NCBI GenBank assembly: GCA_934533075.1
Contig: CAKTBJ010000004.1
Location: 1 to 64,000 of the forward strand
DNA: 64,000 nucleotides
Origin: an uncultured Paracoccus sp.
Lineage (GTDB): Bacteria; Pseudomonadota; Alphaproteobacteria; Rhodobacterales; Rhodobacteraceae
Reading direction: 5' to 3'
The notes under the pieces are model-generated. The model was given only the letters and a program-made list of their open reading frames with translations. It searched no databases and had not been told where the DNA came from. The position numbers and the translations under genes are program-made. Shown here in pieces: positions 41,874-49,943 of this stretch (the stretch's first letter is position 1; each line of letters opens with the position of its first letter).

Positions 41874-43178
41874 ATGGCATCCCATCCCATCACCATCGAG
41901 GCCGCCGGCGGCGAATACATGGAATCCGTGCTGGTCGTCGAATGGGTCGTGAAACCGGGCGACCGGGTGCGCGCCGGCCAGCATCTGCTGACGGTCGAGA
42001 CCGCCAAGGCCGCCACCGAGGTCGAGGCCGACCGCGACGGCTGGATCGAAACCCTGCTGGTCCCGGCGGGCGAGGAGGCCCCCGTGGGCGCGCCGCTGGG
42101 GCTGATTTCCGACACCGAACCGGCGGCGACCGAGGCCGCGCCGGCGATCGGGGCGGTCCCCGGCGCGGGGGCCGGCGCCGCCCCGGCCCCCGCGCTTGCG
42201 GCGGAGGCTTCCGTTGCGGCCGGCCTGTCCCCGGCCTCGCCTCCTGTGGCGGCTGCACCGTCGCCTGCGCCGCATGGCGGGCGCATCATCGCCAGCCCTC
42301 TGGCCCGGCGTCTGGCCAGGGCGGCGGGGCTGTCGCTGTCCGCTCTGACCGGCACCGGCCCGCATGGCCGCATCAAGCGCCGCGATGTCGAGGCGCATCT
42401 GGCCGCGCCGCGCCCCGCGCCGGCCCCCGTCGCCTCGCCGGCGGCGGCGGGAAGCACGCCGCTGGTACTGCTGCATGGCTTCGGCGCGGATCGCAACGGC
42501 TTTTCCGCCCTGCGCGCCGCGCTGCCGCCCGAGATCGCCACCATCGCGTTGGACCTGCCCGGCCACGGCCGCGAGGGCGCGCGCCGCGCCCTCACCCCCG
42601 AGGCGCTGGCCGATGACATTGCCGGGCGCCTGCTGGATCAGGGCCACGAAGTCATCCACCTCGCCGGCCATTCGCTGGGCGGCGCCGTGGCGCTGGCGCT
42701 GCTGGGGGGGGGGCGGATCACCGTGCGCTCGCTGACGCTGCTGGCCCCCGGCGGGCTGGGGCTGGAGGTCAATGCCGCCTTCATCGGCGGCCTGACCGAG
42801 GCCCCCACCCCCGAGGCGCTGGAGCCGCTGCTGCGGCTGATGGTGGCCGATCCCGCCGCGCTGCCGCCGGGCCTCGCCGGCGCCATGCTGCGCCAGATCG
42901 AGCGCGAGAACCTGCGCGAAGCCCAGCAACAGATGGCCGCGCGCCTGTTCCCCGGCGGCGTGCAGGCGTTTGATTTGCGCGAGGCGCTCGCCCGCGCCAC
43001 CTGCCCGTTGCGCGTGATCTGGGGCCGCGAGGACCGGGTGATCCCCGCCGCCCATGCGAGCGCCTTGCCGGGCCATGTCGCGCTGCACCTGCTGCCCGGC
43101 ATCGGGCATGTGCCGCAGATGGAATGCCCCGAACTGGCCGCAAGGCTGCTGGCCCAGACCGTCCGCTCTGCCGGCTGA
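41874..43178 (+). CDS. AcoC-type E2: lipoyl domain, E1-binding domain and alpha/beta hydrolase fold
   Basis: A 434-residue fusion. Residues ~5-80 are a lipoyl domain with the lipoylated Lys45 in VETAKAATE. An Ala/Pro-rich linker follows, then a peripheral-subunit-binding domain (~137-176, ASPLARRLARAAGLSLSALT). In place of the catalytic E2 acyltransferase comes an alpha/beta hydrolase fold with GHSLGG (Ser267), GREDRVIP (Asp387) and GIGHVPQ (His412). This architecture is known from AcoC of acetoin dehydrogenases. It supports acetoin-like cleavage with acyl transfer. A run of ten G lies inside the hydrolase part (42704-42713). Confidence 0.9.
   Translation: MASHPITIEAAGGEYMESVLVVEWVVKPGDRVRAGQHLLTVETAKAATEVEADRDGWIETLLVPAGEEAPVGAPLGLISDTEPAATEAAPAIGAVPGAGAGAAPAPALAAEASVAAGLSPASPPVAAAPSPAPHGGRIIASPLARRLARAAGLSLSALTGTGPHGRIKRRDVEAHLAAPRPAPAPVASPAAAGSTPLVLLHGFGADRNGFSALRAALPPEIATIALDLPGHGREGARRALTPEALADDIAGRLLDQGHEVIHLAGHSLGGAVALALLGGGRITVRSLTLLAPGGLGLEVNAAFIGGLTEAPTPEALEPLLRLMVADPAALPPGLAGAMLRQIERENLREAQQQMAARLFPGGVQAFDLREALARATCPLRVIWGREDRVIPAAHASALPGHVALHLLPGIGHVPQMECPELAARLLAQTVRSAG
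42704..42713 (+). repeat. Ten-base poly-G tract inside the E2 gene
   Basis: Ten consecutive G encode part of ALLGGGRIT in the hydrolase domain. A tract of this length is prone to slipped-strand mispairing, which would frameshift the last third of the E2 protein. It could be a switching site or a sequencing weak spot. Confidence 0.85.
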
Positions 43179-43189
43179 AAGGAACCCGG

Positions 43190-43519
43190 ATGATCATCGA
43201 CCACCGCATTTATACCTGCGCGCCCAACAAGCTGCCCTTGTTCGCAAAGCTTTACGAGGAAGAGGGCCTGCCGCTGCAACGCAAATACCTGGGAGAGCCG
43301 ATCGGCTTTTATCAGACCCATATCGGCCCGCTGTCGCGGCTGGTGCATCTGTGGCAATATGAAAGCCTCGCCGACCGCGAGGCCCGCCGCGACGCGATGG
43401 AGGCCGATCCGGCATGGCAGGCCTATCGGCAAAAGGTCAGCCAGACGGACTATCTCGTCGACATGTATAACGAGATCCTCAAGCCGGTCTCGTTCTTCAA
43501 GCCGCAGGGGCAGGAATGA
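43190..43519 (+). CDS. NIPSNAP-family protein
   Basis: A 109-residue dimeric ferredoxin-like fold protein: MIIDHRIYTCAPNKLPLFAK, PIGFYQTHIGPLSRLVHLWQ, YESLADREARRDAM and FFKPQ match NIPSNAP. In bacterial catabolic operons NIPSNAP proteins are small partner or monooxygenase-like proteins of unclear function. It follows the E2 gene by 11 bases and overlaps the next gene by 4 (ATGA). Its exact role here is unknown. Confidence 0.88.
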   Translation: MIIDHRIYTCAPNKLPLFAKLYEEEGLPLQRKYLGEPIGFYQTHIGPLSRLVHLWQYESLADREARRDAMEADPAWQAYRQKVSQTDYLVDMYNEILKPVSFFKPQGQE

Positions 43520-44406
43520 CCGGCCCGCTGAAGCTGCGCATGACGGTGGATGGCGAGGATTTCGCCATCACCTGCAACGACGGCGCCCCGCGCACGCAGG
43601 CGGCGCTGCGCCGCATCCTGCCGCTGGCGCTGCAACTGCACACGCCCAAGATCGCCGGGGCGCATATCTACTGGCACGCGCCGCTGGTCGAGGATGTCGA
43701 GGGCGGCATCGACGTGCTGGCCGCCCCGCCCGGCGCCTTCATCTATTGGCCGGTGCGGCAGTTCCTGGAAATCACCTACGCGCCCTTGCAGGCCGAAACC
43801 GCCTCGGTGACGGTGCTGGGGCAGCTGGACGGGCCGGTGGACCGGGTGGCGGCGCTGGCCGAACGCCTGCGCGAGGGGCAGGGCCGGCGGCTGCTGGCCG
43901 GCACCCTGACCCGCGCCGACGCCGCCGCCGCCGCCGATCCCGCGCCCGCGCCCGCGACCCGGCTGCCCCCGGCGCTGCTGGCCGATTGCGCCGCCCTGTG
44001 GCGCGCCTGCCCCGAGGAGATCGGGGCCTTGCGCCGCTCGCGCGCGCTGATGCATCCGGTCGGGCCGGTGCTGACCGCCGAATCCGAGGCCCGCACCCTG
44101 CACGAAACCCTGTGGCGGGTGCGCAGCGATGTTCCCGCCATCGGCGACGGCCCGGCCCGGTTGCTGGCGGCGACGGCGCTGGATCGCACGGCCGGGCGGT
44201 TGCGCGATTTCTGCCATCTGGAACAGGTGCCGGACGTGCTGTTCCGGCTGGCCGATGCGATGGGCGACGCCGCGCTGCCGCTGGCCGATGTGCTGACCCT
44301 TTCCATCACCACCTCCGGCCGCATCGCCGCATGGCTGGACCTGACGATCCCGTGGAACGACCTGAACGAGGCCTTCCGCGCCGCGCTGGACGAAGCCGAT
44401 GGCTGA
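43516..44406 (+). CDS. Uncharacterised protein, possible cyclophilin-like (DUF3830-type) N-terminal domain
   Basis: A 296-residue protein. The first ~110 residues (LRMTVDGEDFAITCNDGAPR, ILPLALQLHTPKIAGAHIYW, GAFIYWPVRQFLEITYAP) resemble small cyclophilin-like DUF3830 barrels found near amino acid and amidase genes. After an Ala/Pro linker, a ~150-residue helical part (ALLADCAALWRACPEEIG ... SITTSGRIAAWLDLTIPWND) matches nothing I recognise. Coupled translation on both sides shows it belongs to the pathway. The two-part build with an extra helical domain may be new. Function unknown. Confidence 0.6.
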   Translation: MTGPLKLRMTVDGEDFAITCNDGAPRTQAALRRILPLALQLHTPKIAGAHIYWHAPLVEDVEGGIDVLAAPPGAFIYWPVRQFLEITYAPLQAETASVTVLGQLDGPVDRVAALAERLREGQGRRLLAGTLTRADAAAAADPAPAPATRLPPALLADCAALWRACPEEIGALRRSRALMHPVGPVLTAESEARTLHETLWRVRSDVPAIGDGPARLLAATALDRTAGRLRDFCHLEQVPDVLFRLADAMGDAALPLADVLTLSITTSGRIAAWLDLTIPWNDLNEAFRAALDEADG

Positions 44407-45319
44407 GCGCATCGGCATCGTCGGCTTTGGCCTGATCGGCCAGCGTTGGGCGCTGGCCTTTGCCGAGGCCGGCCATGAAGTCAGCGCCTGTGACCCCGAC
44501 CCCGCGCAATGGGACCGCTTCACCGCCGCCCGCCCGGCGCTGGAGGCCGATATGCGCGCCCTGCGCGACACCCCGCCGGCACCGGGGCCGATCAGCTTTT
44601 CCACCGACATGGCCGGGGCGCTGGCCGGCGTGGACTTCGTGCAGGAAAACGGTCCCGAGCGGCTGGACCTGAAACAGGCCCTGCTGGCGGAAATCGAAGA
44701 CCATGTGCGCGACGAGGTGGTCATCGCCTCCTCCTCCTCCGCCCTGATCGTCTCGGACATGCAGGCGCATTGCCGGCTGCCGGGGCGGGTGGTGCTGGGC
44801 CATCCCTTCAACCCCGCGCATCTGATGCCGCTGGTCGAGGTGGTCGGCGGCGCCCGGACCGACCCCGCCGCCTGCACCCGCGCCCGTGATCTGTATACGT
44901 CCATCGGCAAGAAGCCGGTGATGCTGAACCGCGAGGTCACCGGCCATATCGCCCTGCGCCTGATGGGCGGCATGTGGCGCGAGGCCATCGCCATGATCCG
45001 CGAGGGCGTGGCCTCGGCCGAGGATATCGACCGTGCCTTCATCTACGGGCCGGGGGTGAAATGGACGTTGCAGGGGTCTTTCATCTCGAACCATCTCGGC
45101 GCGGACGGGATCGAGGATTTCCTGCGCAAATACGGCCCGACCTATCGGGCGATCTGGGACGATCTGGGCGATGCCGCGCTGGACGAGCGGACGGCGGCGC
45201 TGGTCGCCGCCTCGACCCGTGCCGCCGTGGCCGGGCGCGACGATGACGACCTGCGGCGCGAGCGCGATGCCGGGCTGGTCGAGATGCTGCGCGTGGTTGC
45301 GCGGCATGGCGCATTGTAG
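44399..45319 (+). CDS. 3-hydroxyacyl-CoA dehydrogenase-family NAD-dependent dehydrogenase
   Basis: A 306-residue enzyme: Rossmann start RIGIVGFGLIGQRWALAFAE, DFVQENGPERLDLKQALLAE, IASSSSALIVSDMQAHC, the catalytic HPFNPAHLMPLVEVVGG (His and its partner) and the C-terminal GPGVKWTLQGSF dimer region. This subgroup includes L-carnitine dehydrogenase, L-gulonate dehydrogenase (lambda-crystallin) and 3-hydroxybutyryl-CoA dehydrogenases. The substrate is a 3-hydroxy acid, free or CoA-bound. It overlaps the preceding gene by 8 bases. Confidence 0.87.
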   Translation: MAERIGIVGFGLIGQRWALAFAEAGHEVSACDPDPAQWDRFTAARPALEADMRALRDTPPAPGPISFSTDMAGALAGVDFVQENGPERLDLKQALLAEIEDHVRDEVVIASSSSALIVSDMQAHCRLPGRVVLGHPFNPAHLMPLVEVVGGARTDPAACTRARDLYTSIGKKPVMLNREVTGHIALRLMGGMWREAIAMIREGVASAEDIDRAFIYGPGVKWTLQGSFISNHLGADGIEDFLRKYGPTYRAIWDDLGDAALDERTAALVAASTRAAVAGRDDDDLRRERDAGLVEMLRVVARHGAL

Positions 45320-45328
45320 GGGGAAGGC

Positions 45329-46084
45329 ATGAAACCGGATTATGCAACCGCATTGGTGACCGGCGCCTCGCGCGGGATCGGCGCGGCGATCTGCCGGGCG
45401 CTGGTCGCCGAGGGGCTGGCGGTCCACGCCTTGGCCCGCGACGGCGCTGCGCTGGACGCGCTGGCGGCGGAGCTTGGGCCGAACCTGCGCCCGCTGGAAT
45501 GCGACGTGATGGACAGCGCCGCGATCATGGACAGGGTGCCCGGCCTCGATGTCGATGTGCTGGTGAACAATGCCGGCGGCGTCGGCTCGGTCCGGCCGCT
45601 CTGGGAGCAGGAAGCGGCGGAAACCGCCCGCACCATCGCCCTGAACCTCACCGCGCCGCTGCAACTGACGCAGGCGGTGCTGCCGGGGATGATCGCGCGC
45701 GGGCGCGGCCATGTCGTCAACCTGTGCAGCATCGCCGGCCAGGGCGCGCTGGCCGGCACCACGGTCTACGGCGCCGCCAAGGCCGGGCTGGCGCAGGCGG
45801 GCCGCGCGCTGCGCTATGACCTTGCCGGCCGCAACATCCGCGTGACCGACATTTCCCCCGGCCGCGTCGAGACCGAATTCTACCTCAGCGCCTTCGGCGG
45901 CGATGCCGGGACGCTGAAGGACCGCATGTATACCCGCCAGCGCCCGCTGCTGGCCGAGGATATCGCCGCCGTCGTGCTGGCCGCGCTGCATATGCCGGCG
46001 CGCGCGAACATCACCGAGCTGACCATCTCGCCCACCGACCAGGCGCTGGGCGGGCATGTCTATCCCGACCGCGACCCCGCCTAG
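45329..46084 (+). CDS. Short-chain dehydrogenase/reductase
   Basis: A 251-residue SDR with ALVTGASRGIGAAICRALVA, DVLVNNAGGVGSVRPLWEQE, the catalytic Ser in NLCSIAG, YGAAK (Tyr and Lys), and DISPGRVETEFYLSAFGG. The C-terminus lacks the usual VDGG motif and reads LTISPTDQALGGHVYPD, like the YdfG/FabG-like side branch. It is 9 bases after the dehydrogenase before it. It provides a second hydroxyl-oxidising or ketone-reducing step in the operon. Confidence 0.88.
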   Translation: MKPDYATALVTGASRGIGAAICRALVAEGLAVHALARDGAALDALAAELGPNLRPLECDVMDSAAIMDRVPGLDVDVLVNNAGGVGSVRPLWEQEAAETARTIALNLTAPLQLTQAVLPGMIARGRGHVVNLCSIAGQGALAGTTVYGAAKAGLAQAGRALRYDLAGRNIRVTDISPGRVETEFYLSAFGGDAGTLKDRMYTRQRPLLAEDIAAVVLAALHMPARANITELTISPTDQALGGHVYPDRDPA

Positions 46085-46093
46085 GAGGCCCCC

Positions 46094-46618
46094 ATGCAGA
46101 CCACGAAACCCGCTGCCCCGGTCGCCGTCCATGTCTCCGGCCCCGAAACGAATGAAAGCTATTGGCAGCCCGTGCCGGCGAACGGCCATATCGACGTGCT
46201 GCTGGCGCCGCATATCACCGGCATGGAAAACCCCTTTGCGATGGGCACGCAAAGCCTCGCCCCCGGCGGCTATGTCCGCGAGCACAGCCACCCCGACAAC
46301 GAGGAGGTGCTGCTGATCCTCGAAGGCCGCGGCCGGGCGGTGATCGAGGGCAAGGAATACAAGCTGGTTCCGGGCAGCAAGGTGTTCCTGCCCCGCGGCG
46401 TGCGCCACATGTTCATCAACGAGGGCGAGGCGCATATGAAATGGGTCTGGCTGATCGTGCCGAACGGGCTGGAGGATTTCTTCCGCCTGATCGGCCGGGT
46501 GCGCGCGGCTGGAGACGATACGCCGGTGAACTTCCCCCGCCCCGAGAACGTGCTGGAAATCGAGCAGGCGACGGTCTTTGCCGCGCAGCCCGAGGATCAG
46601 CGCCAGCCGGGGACCTAG
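46094..46618 (+). CDS. Cupin-domain protein
   Basis: A 174-residue protein with one cupin barrel. Motif 1 is in YVREHSHPDNEEVLLILEG, with metal-ligand His residues and Glu. Motif 2 is PGSKVFLPRGVRHMFINEG, with the last His. Metal-binding residues appear intact, so it could be a small isomerase, dioxygenase or decarboxylase. No closer function can be read. It lies 9 bases after the SDR and 3 before the aspartate-dehydrogenase-like gene. The tail after residue 140 is unrelated to the cupin fold. Confidence 0.82.
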   Translation: MQTTKPAAPVAVHVSGPETNESYWQPVPANGHIDVLLAPHITGMENPFAMGTQSLAPGGYVREHSHPDNEEVLLILEGRGRAVIEGKEYKLVPGSKVFLPRGVRHMFINEGEAHMKWVWLIVPNGLEDFFRLIGRVRAAGDDTPVNFPRPENVLEIEQATVFAAQPEDQRQPGT

Positions 46619-46621
46619 GCG

Positions 46622-47389
46622 ATGGCGCGGATCGGGCTGATCGGCTTTGGTGCCATAGGGCGGGCGCTGCATGCGGCGCTGGATGCCGAATGGACCGTGC
46701 TGATGCGGCCCGGCTCCGCGACCGTTCTGCCGCCGGATGTGCGGCGGGTGGAGAGTATCGAGGCGCTGATCGCCGCGCAGCCGGCGGCGGTGGTCGAGGC
46801 CGCCGGGGTCGAGGCGGCGCGCGTGTATTTGCCGGCGCTGCTGGATGCGGGGCTGGCGGTGATCCCGGCCTCGGTGGGCGCGTTGGCCGATCCTGCGTTT
46901 CACGAGTGTTTGCAGGCGCTGGCGGCGCGGTCGGGGGGGCGGATCATGTTGCAGGGCGGCGCGCTGGGGGGGCTGGACTATCTGGCCGCCGTGGCGCCGC
47001 TGGCGGAGACGCGGGCGGTCTATACCTCGCGCAAGCCGGTGGCGGCATGGCGGGCGGAACTGGCGGCTTTGGGCGTCGATCCCGAGGCGCTGGCCGGCGA
47101 GCATCTGCTGTTCGAGGGCACGGCGGCGGATGCCGCGCGCCTTTACCCGCGCAATCTCAATGCCGGGCTGACGCTGGCGCTGGCTTTGGGGCCGGAGCGG
47201 GTTTCGGTGCGCGTGGTGGCCGATCCGGCAGCCGGGGGCAATACTCACGAGATCGCGGTTTCCAGCCCCGCCGGCACAGCCAACTTCCGCTTCGTCAACG
47301 CCCCGGCGCCGGACAATCCCAAGACCTCGCTGCTGACCGCGCTGAGCATCGCGGCGGCCTTGCGGCCTCTGCTGGGGGGCGCGGCATGA
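46622..47389 (+). CDS. Aspartate dehydrogenase-like NAD(P) enzyme (NadX/DUF108 family)
   Basis: A 255-residue protein: RIGLIGFGAIGRALHAAL (Rossmann), VVEAAGVEAARVYLPALLDA, VIPASVGALADPAFHE, GRIMLQGGALGGLDYLAAVA, TSRKPVAAWRAEL and the domain signature ARLYPRNLNAGLTLALAL, AGGNTHEIAVSS. This is the L-aspartate dehydrogenase family, which deaminates an L-amino acid to the imino or oxo acid. In NAD biosynthesis nadX sits with nadA/nadC; here it is in a catabolic operon, so an amino-acid oxidation step is more likely. It overlaps the hydrolase gene by ATGA. Confidence 0.85.
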   Translation: MARIGLIGFGAIGRALHAALDAEWTVLMRPGSATVLPPDVRRVESIEALIAAQPAAVVEAAGVEAARVYLPALLDAGLAVIPASVGALADPAFHECLQALAARSGGRIMLQGGALGGLDYLAAVAPLAETRAVYTSRKPVAAWRAELAALGVDPEALAGEHLLFEGTAADAARLYPRNLNAGLTLALALGPERVSVRVVADPAAGGNTHEIAVSSPAGTANFRFVNAPAPDNPKTSLLTALSIAAALRPLLGGAA

Positions 47390-48180
47390 TCCATATCGCC
47401 GCCGATGGCGCCCGCATCCATTACGAAACCACCGGCGAGGCCGGCCCGCTGCTGGCGCTGGTGCCGGGGCTGGGTGGCGACGGGCGCTGGTGGTCGGGCG
47501 TGGTGGCGGACCTTGCGGTCGATCACCGGCTGGTCGTGATCGACCATCGCGGCGCCGGGCGCAGCGACCGGCCGCGCCAGACCTACAGCATTGCCGGCAT
47601 CGCGGCGGATGTGGCGGAAATCCTCGCCACCCTGCCCGAGCCGGCGCATGTCATTGGCCATTCCACCGGCGGCGCCATCGCCCAGCATATCGGCCTGGAT
47701 TACCCGCATCTGGCGCGCTCGCTGGTGCTGTCCAGCACCTGGGCGCGCGGCGATGCGCGGTTTCGGGCGCTGTTCCGGGCGCGGGCCGCGATGCTGCGCG
47801 CCGGGCAGGTGGCGGCCTATCAGCGGCTGACCAATGTGCTGGCCCATACCGCCGACTACCTCGCCGCGCATGAGGACGAGCTGGAAGCCGGGGTTGCCGG
47901 TGTCGCCGAAAAGCTGGCGCCGCTGGAAGTAACCGCCGCGCGGATCGAGATGCTGCTGGACCATGACCTTCTGGACGATCTGCCGCGCATCGCCCTGCCG
48001 ACGCTGGTGATCGGCGCCGAGGCGGACGAGATCACGCCCTTCCCGATGTCCGAAACCCTCGCCACCGCCATCCCCGGCGCGCGCCTGGTGCGGGTGGCGG
48101 GGGCGCATTTCCATCCGCTGGCCGACCCGGTTGGGTTTGCCGGGCTGCTGCGCGGGTTTCTCGGCGAGGTGACGCGATGA
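47386..48180 (+). CDS. Alpha/beta hydrolase
   Basis: A 264-residue hydrolase: LVPGLGGDGRWWSGVVADLA, VVIDHRGAGRSDRPRQTYSI, nucleophile elbow VIGHSTGGAIAQ with Ser, VIGAEADEITPFPMSE with Asp, and GAHFHPLADPVGF with the catalytic His. All three triad residues are present. It resembles 3-oxoadipate enol-lactonase-like hydrolases, but the substrate is not determined. The start at 47386 is set by the ATGA overlap with the aspartate-dehydrogenase-like gene; a frame running back to 46162 is spurious. Its stop overlaps the B12-protein start. Confidence 0.87.
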   Translation: MIHIAADGARIHYETTGEAGPLLALVPGLGGDGRWWSGVVADLAVDHRLVVIDHRGAGRSDRPRQTYSIAGIAADVAEILATLPEPAHVIGHSTGGAIAQHIGLDYPHLARSLVLSSTWARGDARFRALFRARAAMLRAGQVAAYQRLTNVLAHTADYLAAHEDELEAGVAGVAEKLAPLEVTAARIEMLLDHDLLDDLPRIALPTLVIGAEADEITPFPMSETLATAIPGARLVRVAGAHFHPLADPVGFAGLLRGFLGEVTR

Positions 48181-49940
48181 TGGACGACATGCCCCGCCTG
48201 ACCGATCCGCGCCTGAAACCTGGCGCCGACCTGCTGGCCGAGGGGCGCGCGCAGGCGCGGGACTGGCGCATGGGCACCTCGCGCTTCATGCGGGAAAGCG
48301 GCCATGCCTCCGAGGCTGCCTATAAACGCGCGGCGATGGCCGAGGGCCGCGTGATGCAGCACGCCCATATCGGCTTTCGCAATGTCGAACGCACCATCGG
48401 CGCGATGGCGGAACTGCATGGCCGGGCGCTGGAACAGGGGTTCCGCATCGACCGCTTCGGCATCACGCTGGACTGGTCGATGGGCTATCCCACCGCCTTG
48501 CGCGCCGATGCCAGGCGCGGCACCGGCATCGTGCTGGCCGGGCCGGAGGATTTCGCCCGCATCATCGAGGCATCCCCCGCCGCCACCCATTTCGGCGACT
48601 TCATGCTGGGCCTGCCCGGCGCGCTGGAAAACACCCGCAGCGCCGTGGCCGCCGGCGCCACCGCCATCGGCAATCTGGGCCAGTATTTCACCTTTCGCCT
48701 GCCGCATTGGGACGATGACGTGGCCACGACCGAGGCCACCGTCGCCGCCCTTGGCCTGATCGCCGCGCAGGAGGCGGAGATTCTGGTCCATTCCAACCTC
48801 GATGACGGTTTCGCCGGGCTTTTCATCGACATGGCCTGCGCGCTGGGCATGGTCATCATCGAGAAGCATATCGTCGAGGGGCTGATCAGCGCCCGGTTGG
48901 GGCATTGCTATGGGCATCATTTCTCGGACCCGCTGTCGCGCTCGGCCTTCCACGAGGCGCTGGTGGCAGTCACCGACACGCCCGGCACCATGATCTTCGG
49001 CAATACCGTGGCCTACCGGGCCGAGCCTGCGGTGAACTATGCCAGCCTTGGCAGCTATCTGCTGGCCGATATCCTGTCGGTGACGCGCTCGCCCTCCGGT
49101 CATGCGATCAACCCGGTGCCGGTGACGGAAAACCAGCGCATCCCCGACACGGACGAGATCCTCGACGCGCAGGGCTTTGCCGCGCGGCTGGCGCGCCATG
49201 CCCGGCACTGGCCGGTGATGATCGACATGACCCCCATAAACCGCGAGGCCGGGCGCATGGTCGAGGGCGGCAGGCGTTTCGCCGCCACCGCGCTGAAGGG
49301 GTTGGAGGGGCTGGGCGTCGATATCCTCGACCCCGCCGCGCTGATGCTGGCCATCCGTCGCATCGGGCCGCGCCGGATGGAAGCCTTGTGGGGGCCGGGC
49401 GAGATGCAGAACGGTCGCCGCCAGCCGATCCTGCATGCCGAATGGGCGCGCGAGTTGAACGAGATGGCCGAGGACTGGCTGGCCGCGCGCGGAGCCGATC
49501 CGCTGGGCGGCGCGCGCCCCAGAATCTGCATCGGCACCACCGACGTGCACGAGCACGGCAAATATCTGGTCGAGCGCGCCATCGAGGGGCTGGGGGCCGA
49601 GACCGTGGATGCCGGCGTCTCGGTCGATCCCGGCGTGCTGGTGGCGCGCGGGGTCGAGGCCGGGGCCGACGCGCTGGCCATCAGCACCTATAACGGCGTG
49701 GCGCTGGGCTATGCGCAGGCGGTGCGGGCGGAATTGGACCGGCGCGGCGTTGATTTGCCGGTGCTGATGGGCGGCAAGCTGAACCAGGTGCCGACCGAGT
49801 CGAATTCCGGCCTGCCCGTCGATGTCTCGAAGGAGATCGCCGCCATCGGCATCACCCCCTGCGACAGCCTCGACGACATGCTGGCGGCCATCAGGGCCTT
49901 CACCGGCACCCCACGCAAGACCCTCACCCAACAGGAGTAG
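48177..49940 (+). CDS. Cobalamin-dependent mutase-like protein, catalytic and B12-binding parts in one chain
   Basis: A 587-residue protein. Residues ~449-575 form a B12-binding Rossmann domain. DVHEHG (Asp456, His458, Gly461) is followed by 41 residues, then STY (503-505), then 26 residues, then GG (532-533). This is exactly the spacing of the base-off/His-on motif DxHxxG-x41-SxL-x26-28-GG, with Tyr in place of Leu. The first ~430 residues look like a TIM barrel (FGITLDWSMGYPTALRADAR, GATAIGNLGQYFTFRLPHW, EAEILVHSNLDDGFAGLFID, VEGLISARLGHCYGHHF), faintly like glutamate mutase epsilon subunit. In glutamate mutase the two parts are separate proteins. It would catalyse a radical carbon-skeleton or amino-group rearrangement. 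Overlaps and spacing tie it to the hydrolase and ABC importer genes. Confidence 0.8.
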   Translation: MMDDMPRLTDPRLKPGADLLAEGRAQARDWRMGTSRFMRESGHASEAAYKRAAMAEGRVMQHAHIGFRNVERTIGAMAELHGRALEQGFRIDRFGITLDWSMGYPTALRADARRGTGIVLAGPEDFARIIEASPAATHFGDFMLGLPGALENTRSAVAAGATAIGNLGQYFTFRLPHWDDDVATTEATVAALGLIAAQEAEILVHSNLDDGFAGLFIDMACALGMVIIEKHIVEGLISARLGHCYGHHFSDPLSRSAFHEALVAVTDTPGTMIFGNTVAYRAEPAVNYASLGSYLLADILSVTRSPSGHAINPVPVTENQRIPDTDEILDAQGFAARLARHARHWPVMIDMTPINREAGRMVEGGRRFAATALKGLEGLGVDILDPAALMLAIRRIGPRRMEALWGPGEMQNGRRQPILHAEWARELNEMAEDWLAARGADPLGGARPRICIGTTDVHEHGKYLVERAIEGLGAETVDAGVSVDPGVLVARGVEAGADALAISTYNGVALGYAQAVRAELDRRGVDLPVLMGGKLNQVPTESNSGLPVDVSKEIAAIGITPCDSLDDMLAAIRAFTGTPRKTLTQQE

Positions 49941-49943
49941 ACC

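Noticed and set aside
44306..47248. A 980-codon minus-strand open frame
   Set aside because: Antisense to five well-recognised genes and without any conserved motif.
46162..48180. A 672-codon frame containing the alpha/beta hydrolase
   Set aside because: Only the part from 47386 is protein-like. The upstream part overlaps the cupin and aspartate-dehydrogenase-like genes out of frame.
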